A stretch of 22,152 nucleotides of DNA. Source: a bacterium (GTDB lineage: Bacteria; Auribacterota; UBA3054). Below are positions 6,849-15,795 of the stretch, one piece after another; positions within the stretch are counted from its first letter, which is position 1, and each line of letters opens with the position of its first letter. The notes beneath the pieces were generated by a model. That model did not search any database. It was not told the origin of the DNA and was given only the letters and a program-made list of their open reading frames with translations. Location: NCBI GenBank assembly GCA_017444325.1, contig JAFSWV010000101.1, positions 1 to 22,152 on the forward strand, given 5' to 3'. The position numbers and the translations under genes are program-made.

Positions 6849-7727
6849 ATGCGCAGTATTTTCAAGGGGTCGATCGTAGCCCTCATCACGCCTTTCAGGA
6901 AGAACGGTTCAATAGACCACGGACTTGTCCGCGAATTAGTGGAATGGCACATCGCTTCCGGAACGAACGCCATCGTGCCTTGCGCCACGACGGGCGAGAG
7001 CCCGACCTTAAGCCACGACGAGCATGACGAAGTCATCGCCACCGTAGTCAAAGCGGTCAATAAACGCATACCGGTCCTGGCCGGCTGCGGCAGCAACTGC
7101 ACGGAAGAATCCCTGAGACTGATAAAGCACGCCGAAAGCGTGGGTGCGGACGGCGCCCTGGTCATCACTCCTTACTACAACAAACCGACGCAGGAAGGCA
7201 TGCTGGCGCATTACGAGTGCCTTGCCGGCGCCACGAAGCTTCCCATAGTGATCTACAACGTTCCGGGAAGAACGGGCGTCAACCTGAGACCGGAAACATT
7301 AGTCAAGCTTGCGAAGATTGAGAACATCGTCGGCGTCAAGGAAGCTTCTGGCAACATGGACCAGGCCTCCGAGATCATGAGCAAGACCGACCTTGACGTT
7401 TTGTCCGGCGAAGACTCCCTGAATTTCCCCCTGATGGCGGCGGGCGCCGTCGGCGTTATTTCCGTCGTGGCCAACGTCGTTCCAGGCCTGGTGGCCAAGC
7501 TTGCTGATGCCGCATTGAAAGGCGATATGGAAGAGGGCCGCAGGATGCACAAGCTGCTCTTCCCAATCTCCAAGGCGCTCTTTGCGGAAACGAACCCCTG
7601 CCCCGTGAAGGCCGCAATGTCCATGATGGGCAAGTGCGAAAACGTGCTGCGCCTGCCCTTGGTCCCGGTCAGGAAAGAAACTGAAGAACTTTTGAGAGCC
7701 GTCCTCACTGATATCGGCGCGCTCTAA
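6849..7727 (+). CDS. dapA: 4-hydroxy-tetrahydrodipicolinate synthase
   Basis: DapA condenses pyruvate with aspartate semialdehyde, the first committed step to diaminopimelate and lysine, feeding peptidoglycan. The 292 residues match the family's length. The Schiff-base lysine is Lys164 in VGVKEASG. The proton-relay residues are present: Thr47/Thr48 in ATTGES, Tyr110 in ITPYYNKPT and Tyr136 in IYNVPGRT; Arg141 in the same motif binds the semialdehyde carboxylate. AAGGAG at 6831-6836 precedes the ATG by 12 bases, a little far. The 38-base gap after nadK is the largest in this gene run but shows no terminator or promoter, so dapA is probably still part of the operon. A related aldolase such as N-acetylneuraminate lyase is less likely because the whole DapA active-site set is kept. 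Confidence 0.95.
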   Translation: MRSIFKGSIVALITPFRKNGSIDHGLVRELVEWHIASGTNAIVPCATTGESPTLSHDEHDEVIATVVKAVNKRIPVLAGCGSNCTEESLRLIKHAESVGADGALVITPYYNKPTQEGMLAHYECLAGATKLPIVIYNVPGRTGVNLRPETLVKLAKIENIVGVKEASGNMDQASEIMSKTDLDVLSGEDSLNFPLMAAGAVGVISVVANVVPGLVAKLADAALKGDMEEGRRMHKLLFPISKALFAETNPCPVKAAMSMMGKCENVLRLPLVPVRKETEELLRAVLTDIGAL

Positions 7728-7737
7728 GGAGAAAGCT

Positions 7738-8352
7738 ATGATACGACTTGGCGTTTTGGGTTCCGGACACGGAACGAATTTCGAAGAGATAGCGAAGTGC
7801 ATCGCGGACGGCAGGATCAAGGGCGCCGAGATCGCGGTCGTCATCAGCGACGTTAAAGACGCCCCCATCCTTGACAAGGCCGAGCGCATGGGGCTCCAGG
7901 CCATGTATCTTCCCGCCGATGACTATAAGACGAAGCTCGAAGGCCCGCAGGAGGAAAAATACATCGAGGTCCTGAAAGAGAACGAGGTCGACTACGTGAT
8001 CTTGGCAGGCTTCATGCGCATGATCAAGTCGAAGCTTCTGGAAGCCTTCCCGATGAAGGTAGTGAATATTCATCCCGCGCTGCTGCCGGCTTTCCCGGGA
8101 CTGGAATCCTGGAAGCAGGCCCTCGATTACGGCGCGAAACTGGCCGGTTGCACGATCCATTTCGTGGATGCCGGCATGGATTCCGGCCCCATCATCGCCC
8201 AGGCCGCCGTGCACGTTATGAACGACGACACGCCCGCCACTTTGCATGCCAGGATCCAGGAACAGGAACACATCTGGTTCCCGAAAGTCATAAACATGCT
8301 GGCAGCAGGGGCGGTCACCGTCGAGGGGCGCAGAGTTAAGATCAAAGGTTAA
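7738..8352 (+). CDS. purN: Phosphoribosylglycinamide formyltransferase
   Basis: PurN transfers a formyl group from 10-formyltetrahydrofolate to GAR, the third step of purine synthesis. The 204 residues carry the catalytic triad in family context: Asn110 and His112 in VVNIHPALLP, and Asp148 in DAGMDSGPII. The N-terminal GVLGSGHGTNFEEI (5-18) corresponds to the phosphate-binding GSGSNLQA loop of other PurN proteins, with His and Thr substitutions. AAGGAG at 7726-7731 is a good ribosome binding site six bases before the ATG, overlapping the dapA stop. Three bases separate its stop from recG. No other pur genes are nearby. Confidence 0.95.
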   Translation: MIRLGVLGSGHGTNFEEIAKCIADGRIKGAEIAVVISDVKDAPILDKAERMGLQAMYLPADDYKTKLEGPQEEKYIEVLKENEVDYVILAGFMRMIKSKLLEAFPMKVVNIHPALLPAFPGLESWKQALDYGAKLAGCTIHFVDAGMDSGPIIAQAAVHVMNDDTPATLHARIQEQEHIWFPKVINMLAAGAVTVEGRRVKIKG

Positions 8353-8355
8353 TTC

Positions 8356-10500
8356 ATGCCCGGAACGAAAGAGTACGAACTCCTGCAGAAGCCAATCAGT
8401 GCTGTGAAGGGCGTGACAGCCCGCCGCGCGGCGCTTTTGTCACGCTGCGGAGTTGCGACTCTCTGGGACGCTTTGACTTTCTTCCCTTACCGCTACGAGG
8501 ATTATTCCAAAATAGTGCGGCCGGACCAGGTGAAGGAAGGGAGTGAAGCGCTCGTTTACGGAAAAGTGCTGGATGTGAAGGCGGAAAAAACCTTCAAGAA
8601 ACGCCTGAAACTTGTCAAGGTCCTTATCGAAAATTCCGGAAGCAGGGCGTTGGGCGTCTGGTTCAACCAGCCCTGGATCGCTGAGAGATTCGAAGTCGGG
8701 AAAAAAGTGCTTTTCCACGGCGTCTGCCACGGCTCTTTTTCGGGCTGCGTGCAAATGACGAATCCGGACGTTATTTATCTGGAGGACGATTTCCATCCCG
8801 ACAACTACGAGGGCAAAAGGCTGCCGGTCTATCACACGACGGAAGGTTTGACGCAAGGCGTCATAAGAACCGTGATGGGAAATCTCATCTCCGAGGCGCT
8901 GCCGAGTTTCAGGGAATATCTTCCCACGGACGAATTGAAAAGATCGGGGCTTTGCGATATCTCAGAAGCTGTAAAACTGCTTCACGATCCTAACAAGACC
9001 AGCGACGAGGAGCTGGCGAAAGCCCGCCGCCGCCTCGTTGTGGACGAATTCTTCGCGCTGCAGGTTGGGAACGTTCTGACCAAAAAAGTCATGCAGAAGG
9101 AGAATTACGAAGCCCACCATCTCGTGCCGGGAAAACTGATCGTCGATTTTCTGAACACGCTGCCCTTCAAACTCACCAAAGACCAGCTCAGCGTTCTCAG
9201 CGAAATAAAAAACGACATGCTGGCGCCGCGCCCGATGCACCGTCTCTTGCAGGGCGACGTCGGCAGCGGGAAAACGGTCGTGGCGGCCACCGCCATGCTC
9301 ATGGCCATAGAGAGCGGCTACAACGCTGCCATCATGGCGCCGACGGAGATATTGGCCAGGCAGCATTACGAGACTTTGAAGAAGTGGTGCGACAGGATCG
9401 GCGTGGACGTGCTCTTTTCCTACGGCGGCATGAAAGCCAAGGAGAAGAAGGAACTGTTGAAACGTTTCGAGGAGGAGAAGAATTTCCTGCTGGTCGGAAC
9501 GCATTCGCTTCTGCATGTCAAGGAAGCCGTTCCCAATTTGGGGCTAGTCGTCATCGACGAGCAGCACAAGTTCGGCGTCGCCCAGAGAGCGATGCTTAGG
9601 GAAGCAGAAAGCGTGCCCGACACTCTGATCATGACCGCCACGCCCATTCCGCGAAGCCTGGCCATGACGCTCTACGGGCATCTGGACATTTCGGTCATAA
9701 AGGCTCCTCCCGAAGGACGCATTCCCGTAAAGACCTACGTGGTGACTCCGGAAAGGCTGCCCTCCGTCTGGAATTTCATCAGAAAAGAGGCATCCTTAGG
9801 GCACCAGGCTTACATCGTCTATCCCCAGATCGACGAATCGGACAAGCGGGAAGCGAAAGCCGCGGCGGAAATGTTCGAAGTGCTCTCGAAAAAAGTTTTC
9901 CCTGATCTCAAGCTTGGCCTCGTCCACGGGCGCTTGGAAAAGGAAGAGAAAGAGGAGACGATGCGCAAGTTCAGGGACGGCGAGATCTCCGTCCTCATCT
10001 GCACGACGGTCATCGAAGTCGGCGTGGACGTTCCCAACGCCAGCGTCATGGTTATAGAGGACGCCCAGCGCTTCGGACTTGCCCAGCTGCACCAATTGAG
10101 GGGTCGCATCGGGCGCGGAAAACTTCAGTCCTACTGCGTCCTCATTGACAATACGCCTTTGGAGAAAGGGGAGGAATACTCCCAGCCTCTGCTTACCGGA
10201 ATGACGGAGAATCGCCGACTGGAAGTTATGGCCAAGACTTGCGACGGTTTTGAGATCGCGGAGGCCGATATGGAGCTGAGAGGACCGGGCGAATTCTTCG
10301 GGGAAAAGCAGTCGGGGCACCCGACGCTTTACCTGGCGAACCCCAACCGCGACAAGCGCGAACTAATTATTGCGAAAGAGCTGGCGGAAAAGCTGATCGA
10401 TGCGTATGAAAGGGGAGAGCTGGCGCCTGAAGTCAAGGAGGCTTTTTTGACCAGGGTGGCGCTGCGCTACGGCACGGAATTTACCGTGCCTGGCTTCTGA
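8356..10500 (+). CDS. recG: ATP-dependent DNA helicase RecG
   Basis: RecG remodels stalled replication forks and branch-migrates Holliday junctions. The 714 residues contain the N-terminal wedge/OB domain (with FFPYRYEDYS near 37-46), then the superfamily 2 helicase core: Walker A GDVGSGKT at 300-307, DEQH at 401-404, motif III TATPIPRSLAMTLYG, and the C-terminal helicase half with CTTVIEVGVDVPNA and QLHQLRGRIGRG. The TRG-type C-terminal end is present (GPGEFFGEKQSG). The start three bases after purN has only a weak AAAGG upstream, suggesting coupling. It is the last gene of the run; the following 65 bases contain the promoter of the next unit but no convincing terminator. Confidence 0.97.
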   Translation: MPGTKEYELLQKPISAVKGVTARRAALLSRCGVATLWDALTFFPYRYEDYSKIVRPDQVKEGSEALVYGKVLDVKAEKTFKKRLKLVKVLIENSGSRALGVWFNQPWIAERFEVGKKVLFHGVCHGSFSGCVQMTNPDVIYLEDDFHPDNYEGKRLPVYHTTEGLTQGVIRTVMGNLISEALPSFREYLPTDELKRSGLCDISEAVKLLHDPNKTSDEELAKARRRLVVDEFFALQVGNVLTKKVMQKENYEAHHLVPGKLIVDFLNTLPFKLTKDQLSVLSEIKNDMLAPRPMHRLLQGDVGSGKTVVAATAMLMAIESGYNAAIMAPTEILARQHYETLKKWCDRIGVDVLFSYGGMKAKEKKELLKRFEEEKNFLLVGTHSLLHVKEAVPNLGLVVIDEQHKFGVAQRAMLREAESVPDTLIMTATPIPRSLAMTLYGHLDISVIKAPPEGRIPVKTYVVTPERLPSVWNFIRKEASLGHQAYIVYPQIDESDKREAKAAAEMFEVLSKKVFPDLKLGLVHGRLEKEEKEETMRKFRDGEISVLICTTVIEVGVDVPNASVMVIEDAQRFGLAQLHQLRGRIGRGKLQSYCVLIDNTPLEKGEEYSQPLLTGMTENRRLEVMAKTCDGFEIAEADMELRGPGEFFGEKQSGHPTLYLANPNRDKRELIIAKELAEKLIDAYERGELAPEVKEAFLTRVALRYGTEFTVPGF

Positions 10501-10519
10501 TTCCGCCAAAAAGGTTTTT

Positions 10520-10528
10520 TGATATAAT
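10520..10528 (+). promoter_or_regulatory. Promoter with extended -10 box ahead of the acyl-CoA dehydrogenase/Etf operon
   Basis: TGATATAAT is a perfect TATAAT with the TG-N extension, as at 616-624. The -35 position (near 10500-10506) is not recognisable. The start of transcription would be near 10535, leaving a 30-base leader that carries an AAAAGGAA ribosome binding site (about 10553-10560) before the ATG at 10566. The site lies in a 65-base gap that is clearly more AT-rich than the genes on either side. Inference from sequence alone. Confidence 0.6.
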
Positions 10529-10565
10529 ATTCACTAGTAAACAATAACAACCAAAAGGAAATATT

Positions 10566-11735
<1,170 letters not shown>

Positions 11736-11749
11736 TCATTGAGTAAGCT

Positions 11750-12535
11750 ATGAACATCATCGTAACCATAAAGCAGGTCCCTGACGCGGCCAACGTCCGC
11801 ATCAACCCTGAGACGAAGACCCTCGTCAGAGAAGGCGTGGAGTCCATGATGAATCCTCTGGACGCCTACGCTCTCGAAGAGGCTGTCAGACTGAAAGAAA
11901 AATTAGGCGGTAAAGTGACTGTCGTCTGCATGGGTCCTCCCATGGCGGAAGCGGTCCTTAGGGAAGCCATAAGCCTAGGCGCCGACGAGGCCGTCCTCCT
12001 CTCCGACAGGGCGGTGGCGGGCTCCGACACCCTGGCCACTTCCTACGCGCTTTCCCAGACCATAAGCAAGCTTGGCGGCTATGACCTCATCTTGGGCGGC
12101 AAGCAGGCCATCGACGGCGACACCGCCCAGGTGGGCCCCGGCATCGCCGTGAACCTGGACATTCCGCAGGTCACCTGCGTCAGAAAAGTGAGGGAATGCG
12201 CCGACGGCAAGATGGTAGTTGAGCGCATGACGGAAGAAGGCTACGACGTGGTGGAAGTGACGCTTCCCGCGGTCGTGACCGTTGTGAAAGAAATAAACGA
12301 GCCCAGGATCGCCAGCCTGAAAGGCAAGATGGCGGCCAAGAGGGCCCAAATTAAAGTGATGACCGCCGCCGACATCGATGCCGACCTTACCAGGCTCGGC
12401 TTGAAAGGCTCTCCCACCAACGTGGTGGAGATCTTCTCCCCGGACGCCAGACAAGGCGGAGTGAAGATCGAAGGCGCGCCTGAAGAGCAGGCCAAATCGC
12501 TCGTCACGGCTTTGAAAGAAGCCCAGCTTTTGTAA
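11750..12535 (+). CDS. etfB: Electron transfer flavoprotein beta subunit
   Basis: EtfB pairs with EtfA to carry electrons to or from the acyl-CoA dehydrogenase. The 261 residues show the N-terminal IVTIKQVPD, the family's NPLDAYALEEAVRLKE, and the nucleotide-binding signature GGKQAIDGDTAQVGPGIA at 116-133. The segments VVCMGPPMAEAVLREA and LSDRAVAGSDTLATS resemble Etf-beta of the clostridial, bifurcating group, in which this subunit binds the FAD that splits electrons. The start at 11750 follows the dehydrogenase stop by 14 bases with only a weak GAG before it. NEPRIASLKGKMAAKR (about 184-199) near the C-terminal end is the conserved loop region of the family. Confidence 0.95.
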   Translation: MNIIVTIKQVPDAANVRINPETKTLVREGVESMMNPLDAYALEEAVRLKEKLGGKVTVVCMGPPMAEAVLREAISLGADEAVLLSDRAVAGSDTLATSYALSQTISKLGGYDLILGGKQAIDGDTAQVGPGIAVNLDIPQVTCVRKVRECADGKMVVERMTEEGYDVVEVTLPAVVTVVKEINEPRIASLKGKMAAKRAQIKVMTAADIDADLTRLGLKGSPTNVVEIFSPDARQGGVKIEGAPEEQAKSLVTALKEAQLL

Positions 12536-12544
12536 GGAGTCATC

Positions 12545-13735
12545 ATGCCGATAAAGATCAATAAAGAAACATGCGTGGGCTGCGGAGCGTGCGTCTCCCA
12601 ATGCCCCTTCGGCGCCCTGAGTCTGGTTGACAACTGCGCCTTTGTGGAAGAGACCAAATGCAAATTCTGCGGCAAGTGCGCCACAGTCTGCCCCTGCGAG
12701 GCCATTACCGTCGTCAAAGAGGAAATGGAAGCCAAGGATGACCTCGGAAGCTACAAGGACATCTGGGTCTTCGCTGAACAGAAAAAAGGCCAGGTCGCGG
12801 GCGTCAGCTTCGAACTTTTGGCGAAGGCCAGGGAACTGGCTTCCCAAAAGCCCAACACGGTTTGGGCGGTCGTTCTGCACGACGGCAGCAATGCGGCTAT
12901 CTGTGACGAGCTGATCAAAAAAGGCGCTGACAAAGTCCTTTCCGTCAGCGCTCCGGAACTGAAAGATTTCGACGACCTCACTTATTCCAACGTGCTTTAC
13001 CGTCTGGCCAAAGAGCGCAAGCCGGAGATCATCCTCTGCGGCGCCACCACCATCGGCCGCGCGCTGATGCCGAGAGTGGCCGTCATGCTTAAGACCGGCC
13101 TTACGGCTGACTGCACGCAGCTGCACATCGATCCCGAAACGGGCTTGCTTATCCAGACCCGCCCGGCTTTTGGCGGCAACATCATGGCTAGGATCCGCTG
13201 CCAGAACACCAGGCCGCAGATGGCGACCGTCAGGCACAAAGTCTTTGCGGAAATGGAGCCCGACGCTTCCCGCAGCGGCGAAGTCGAAACGGTTCCCTTC
13301 AATAAGGAAGACCTTTCCCTGAGAAGCAAAGTTCTGGAAGTCGTGGAGAATATCGGCGAACAGGTGAAGCTGACCGACGCCAACATAATCGTAAGCGGCG
13401 GCCGCGGCATGAAAGGCCCGGAGAATTTCGCGTTGCTGAAAGAACTGGCGGAGGCCCTAGGAGGCGCTGTGGGCGCCAGCAGGGCGGCTGTCGACGCCGG
13501 CTGGATACCTTATGCCCATCAGGTTGGACAGACGGGCAAAACGGTCTGTCCGAAGGTCTATATCGCCTGCGGCATCTCCGGCCAGATCCAGCACCTCGTC
13601 GGCATGCAGTCTTCCGACGTCATCGTCGCGATCAACAAGGATCCGGAATGCCCGATGATGAAGATCGCCAACTACGCTATCTGCGGCGACCTCTTCGAGA
13701 TCATTCCGCTCATCATCAAAGAACTGAAAAAGTAA
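12545..13735 (+). CDS. etfA: Electron transfer flavoprotein alpha subunit with N-terminal 2[4Fe-4S] ferredoxin domain
   Basis: This 396-residue EtfA is about 60 residues longer than usual because of an added N-terminal ferredoxin domain. Two cysteine sets are complete: C10-x2-C13-x2-C16-x3-C20-P and C39-x2-C42-x2-C45-x3-C49-P, each expected to hold one [4Fe-4S] cluster. The rest is a normal EtfA: GATTIGRALMPRVA, TRPAFGGNIMA, SGGRGMKGPENF and the FAD-binding C-terminal part with SRAAVDAGWIPYAHQVGQTG and ISGQIQHLVGM. Ferredoxin-fused EtfA is known from CarE (caffeyl-CoA reductase) and LctC (lactate dehydrogenase) bifurcating complexes; neighbourhood with an acyl-CoA dehydrogenase favours the CarE type. 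AAGGAGT (12534-12540) is a good ribosome binding site overlapping the etfB stop. Confidence 0.96.
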   Translation: MPIKINKETCVGCGACVSQCPFGALSLVDNCAFVEETKCKFCGKCATVCPCEAITVVKEEMEAKDDLGSYKDIWVFAEQKKGQVAGVSFELLAKARELASQKPNTVWAVVLHDGSNAAICDELIKKGADKVLSVSAPELKDFDDLTYSNVLYRLAKERKPEIILCGATTIGRALMPRVAVMLKTGLTADCTQLHIDPETGLLIQTRPAFGGNIMARIRCQNTRPQMATVRHKVFAEMEPDASRSGEVETVPFNKEDLSLRSKVLEVVENIGEQVKLTDANIIVSGGRGMKGPENFALLKELAEALGGAVGASRAAVDAGWIPYAHQVGQTGKTVCPKVYIACGISGQIQHLVGMQSSDVIVAINKDPECPMMKIANYAICGDLFEIIPLIIKELKK

Positions 13736-15082
13736 GTGCCTGATAAAGTCGTCATACTTGGCGGCGGCGGACACGCCGCGGTCGTGGAATCCGCGCTGAG
13801 ACAGATCGGCTGCGGCGTTGCGGCCGTGCTTGACGATTCGCTGGCTCCGGGAACGAAGATCATAGAGGCTTCCGTCGCCGGCAAGATCTCGCAATTGGGC
13901 GAATTCAAAGGCGAAGCGGAGGAAGTCCACGTCGCCATCGGCTCCAACGAGGCTAGGTTTACCCTGGCGGGATCAGCCAGGAAAGAGGGCTTTAAGCTGA
14001 AGACGATCGTTCATCCCACAGCTTTTGTCGATCCTTCTGCCAAGATCGGCGACGGCGTTTTCGTGGCGGCCGGCGCTTTCGTAGGCCCCAGGGCCGAAAT
14101 AGGCGACGGCGCCATAATCAACACGCACGCCAGCGTTGACCACGACTGCAAGATTGGGGAGTTCTCCCACATCTGTCCGGGAACGATCCTGGCCGGAGCG
14201 GTGGAAGTCGGCCCGCTGACCACCGTGGGCGCCGGCAGCGTGGTGAAACCGCTCGTAAAGATCGGCGCCAACGATCTCATAGGTTCCGGCTCAGTGGTCG
14301 TCAAAAATATCGGCGACAACACGGTCTCCTACGGAACTCCCGCCGAGGCGCAGAAGATCAATCCGAAGCCAAGGAGCGAAGAGGCGAAGCAGTTGGCGAA
14401 GGGCATGAGCGATTTCGCCAAGAAAACGCTGCTTTCCGCCGCGGTCGTTTTCCTCGCGGGCCTTGCGCTGGCGCTTCTGGCCATTAATTTCTGCGACCGC
14501 GACCTGGCTATGCTTCTGCACGAACTGCCGGGCGACAGGCTGGAGGACGCCGGCATGATCGGCCAGATCTCCCTTCTTTGCAAAAAGCCCTACGTAACGA
14601 TGGTCGTCGCGGTCTTCTTTATCTTCTTCACTTTCGTAAAACCTATGAAGGAGTGGTTTGAGAAGCTGGGCTTCTTCCTTATCAGCATGGGCGTCTGCGG
14701 GATCGTTTCCAGCCTGACGAAGGAGCTTTTCCGCCGCGCCAGGCCAGGCCAGCTCTTCAAGGAGGCGGCCCATTACGGCTTCTTCTTCTTCGACCAGACC
14801 AAGAATGCTTACAAGAGTTTTCCTTCAGGACACTCCATGGAGATCGCGACCATGGCGGCGGTCTTCTGGTTCATCTTCCCGAAACTGAGGCCTATTTGGG
14901 CTGTCGCGGTCCTTTGGATGATGAGCGACCGGATGCTGATGGAGAAACACTTTTTGTCCGATACAATAATGGGGGCGACCTTGGGCATTGTCATCGTGCT
15001 TTTAGTGAGAGCTTTCCTGGCTCCGCCCGTTATCAGGCTCGTTGAAAAGATCCCCGGAGTCCTCTGGAAAAAAAGGTCCTGA
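13736..15082 (+). CDS. Fusion of NeuD/PglD-like acyltransferase and membrane PAP2 phosphatase
   Basis: The 448-residue frame starts with GTG immediately after the etfA stop, where KVVILGGGGHA is the usual NeuD-family beginning. Residues 1-90 form the Rossmann-like nucleotide-sugar-binding part. Residues 91-205 are left-handed beta-helix hexapeptide repeats (IGDGVFVAAGAFVGP, IGDGAIINTHASVDHD), with probable catalytic His136 and a closing SYGTPAE. Such proteins acetylate nucleotide-linked amino or hydroxy sugars. From about 232 the protein becomes a membrane PAP2 phosphatase with some six hydrophobic segments (near 232-250, 287-303, 311-325, 370-383, 386-397, 413-429). Its catalytic motifs are complete: K329...R336-P337, PSGH at 363-366, and R399-x5-H405-x3-D409. 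A phosphatase of this type would cleave a lipid phosphate or pyrophosphate. The fusion is a continuous frame; the substrate is unknown. It ends shortly before a strong terminator. Confidence 0.9.
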   Translation: MPDKVVILGGGGHAAVVESALRQIGCGVAAVLDDSLAPGTKIIEASVAGKISQLGEFKGEAEEVHVAIGSNEARFTLAGSARKEGFKLKTIVHPTAFVDPSAKIGDGVFVAAGAFVGPRAEIGDGAIINTHASVDHDCKIGEFSHICPGTILAGAVEVGPLTTVGAGSVVKPLVKIGANDLIGSGSVVVKNIGDNTVSYGTPAEAQKINPKPRSEEAKQLAKGMSDFAKKTLLSAAVVFLAGLALALLAINFCDRDLAMLLHELPGDRLEDAGMIGQISLLCKKPYVTMVVAVFFIFFTFVKPMKEWFEKLGFFLISMGVCGIVSSLTKELFRRARPGQLFKEAAHYGFFFFDQTKNAYKSFPSGHSMEIATMAAVFWFIFPKLRPIWAVAVLWMMSDRMLMEKHFLSDTIMGATLGIVIVLLVRAFLAPPVIRLVEKIPGVLWKKRS

Positions 15083-15102
15083 GGAACCGAAAAAGAGAAG
15101 GC

Positions 15103-15133
15103 AAAAAGAGCGCCCTACGGGCGCTCTTTTTTT
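15103..15133 (+). terminator. Rho-independent terminator closing the acd-etf operon
   Basis: A GC-rich stem, AGAGCGCCC at 15107-15115 paired with GGGCGCTCT at 15119-15127, has a 3-base TAC loop and is followed by a run of T to 15133. The A run at 15103-15106 pairs with the first of those T, extending the helix. It lies 20 bases after the stop of the acyltransferase-phosphatase gene and before the next promoter. The A/T flanks would also allow some function for transcripts from the other strand, though no gene there needs it. Confidence 0.93.
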
Positions 15134-15136
15134 ATG

Positions 15137-15165
15137 TTTATTTCAAAACCAAAAAAGGGTATAAT
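15137..15165 (+). promoter_or_regulatory. Promoter ahead of the HAD-like gene and secretion cluster
   Basis: TATAAT at 15160-15165 is preceded, with a 17-base spacer, by TTTATT at 15137-15142, a weak -35 (TT and A agree with TTGACA). Unlike the two other promoters here it has no TG extension (GGG instead). Transcription would start near 15172. The site lies directly after the terminator at 15103-15133, which supports it as the start of a new unit. GGAG at 15197-15200 is the ribosome binding site, six bases before the ATG. Confidence 0.6.
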
Positions 15166-15206
15166 GAAAAGATATAGAAGAATAACTACATATTTCGGAG
15201 CAAGAC

Positions 15207-15794
15207 ATGTATCTTTTCGATCTGGGAAAGGTCGTCCTCTCTTACGACCAGGAGGCGACCATGAAAAAGCTGGCGGGTTCGCTCAATCCGCTGACGGCTC
15301 TCCTTATCTTCGCCAAGAAGGACGAGTTCATGGCGGAATTCAAACGCGACACGGAGCTGCTTGAAACGGGCCGCATGACCATGAGCCAGTTCTTCCTAAG
15401 ACTAAAAGGGAAGACCGGCCTCGATTTGACGGAGGAGAAGTTCATGGAGATCTGGCAGTCCGGCTACGAATATTATTCCGACGCGCTTGCTAAGGTATCG
15501 GAACTTGCGAAGAAGGATAAGTGCGGCGTGGCGGCCAACCTTTCCGAAGCCCAGGAGGAGATCTTGAGGAAAAGGGAAGACTTTGCTCCTTTCACGGACT
15601 GGGCCTGCTCCTGGAAACTTGGGATCTTGAGAAACAGCAAGGAATTCTTCCTGAAGGCCGCGGAGCTAATGAATGTTTCTCCCGCCGAATGCACATACAT
15701 TGACGACCGTGAGGAGAACCTAGTCTTCGCCAGAGAAGCCGGCATGAAGACGCTCCTTTACACCGCTCCAACCGATCTGGATAAACTTTTCTGA
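15207..15794 (+). CDS. HAD-superfamily hydrolase-like protein, catalytic lysine position altered
   Basis: A 195-residue HAD fold protein. Motif I is LFDLGKVVLSYD with nucleophile Asp5; Gly at the second Asp position is also seen in YihX-type sugar phosphatases (FDLGNV). The helical cap covers about 15-95, motif II is near AANLSEAQ (109-116), and motif IV is TYIDDREEN with Asp166/Asp167. The stretch that should hold motif III, normally G-x2-KPD or similar, reads GILRNSKEFF, so Lys-Pro is replaced by Arg142-Asn143. Lys145 is nearby and might substitute. It may be a phosphatase of small sugar phosphates or a degenerate, non-catalytic relative. It is placed one base before a pseudopilin gene, which suggests co-transcription with the secretion cluster, but no functional link is known to me. 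Confidence 0.78.
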   Translation: MYLFDLGKVVLSYDQEATMKKLAGSLNPLTALLIFAKKDEFMAEFKRDTELLETGRMTMSQFFLRLKGKTGLDLTEEKFMEIWQSGYEYYSDALAKVSELAKKDKCGVAANLSEAQEEILRKREDFAPFTDWACSWKLGILRNSKEFFLKAAELMNVSPAECTYIDDREENLVFAREAGMKTLLYTAPTDLDKLF

Positions 15795-15795
15795 G

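Noticed and set aside
10501..10522. Possible terminator after recG (short A run, GG, T run)
   Set aside because: The only stems are four or five weak pairs with tiny or loose loops; not enough to call a terminator.
11975..13237. Minus-strand open frame of 420 codons opposite etfB/etfA
   Set aside because: Antisense of two clear Etf genes; the protein is His/Asp/Gly-rich without motifs, an artefact of GC-ending codons.
15134..15364. Plus-strand frame of 76 codons starting just after the terminator
   Set aside because: It runs through the promoter and out of frame into the HAD-like gene, with no recognisable domain.
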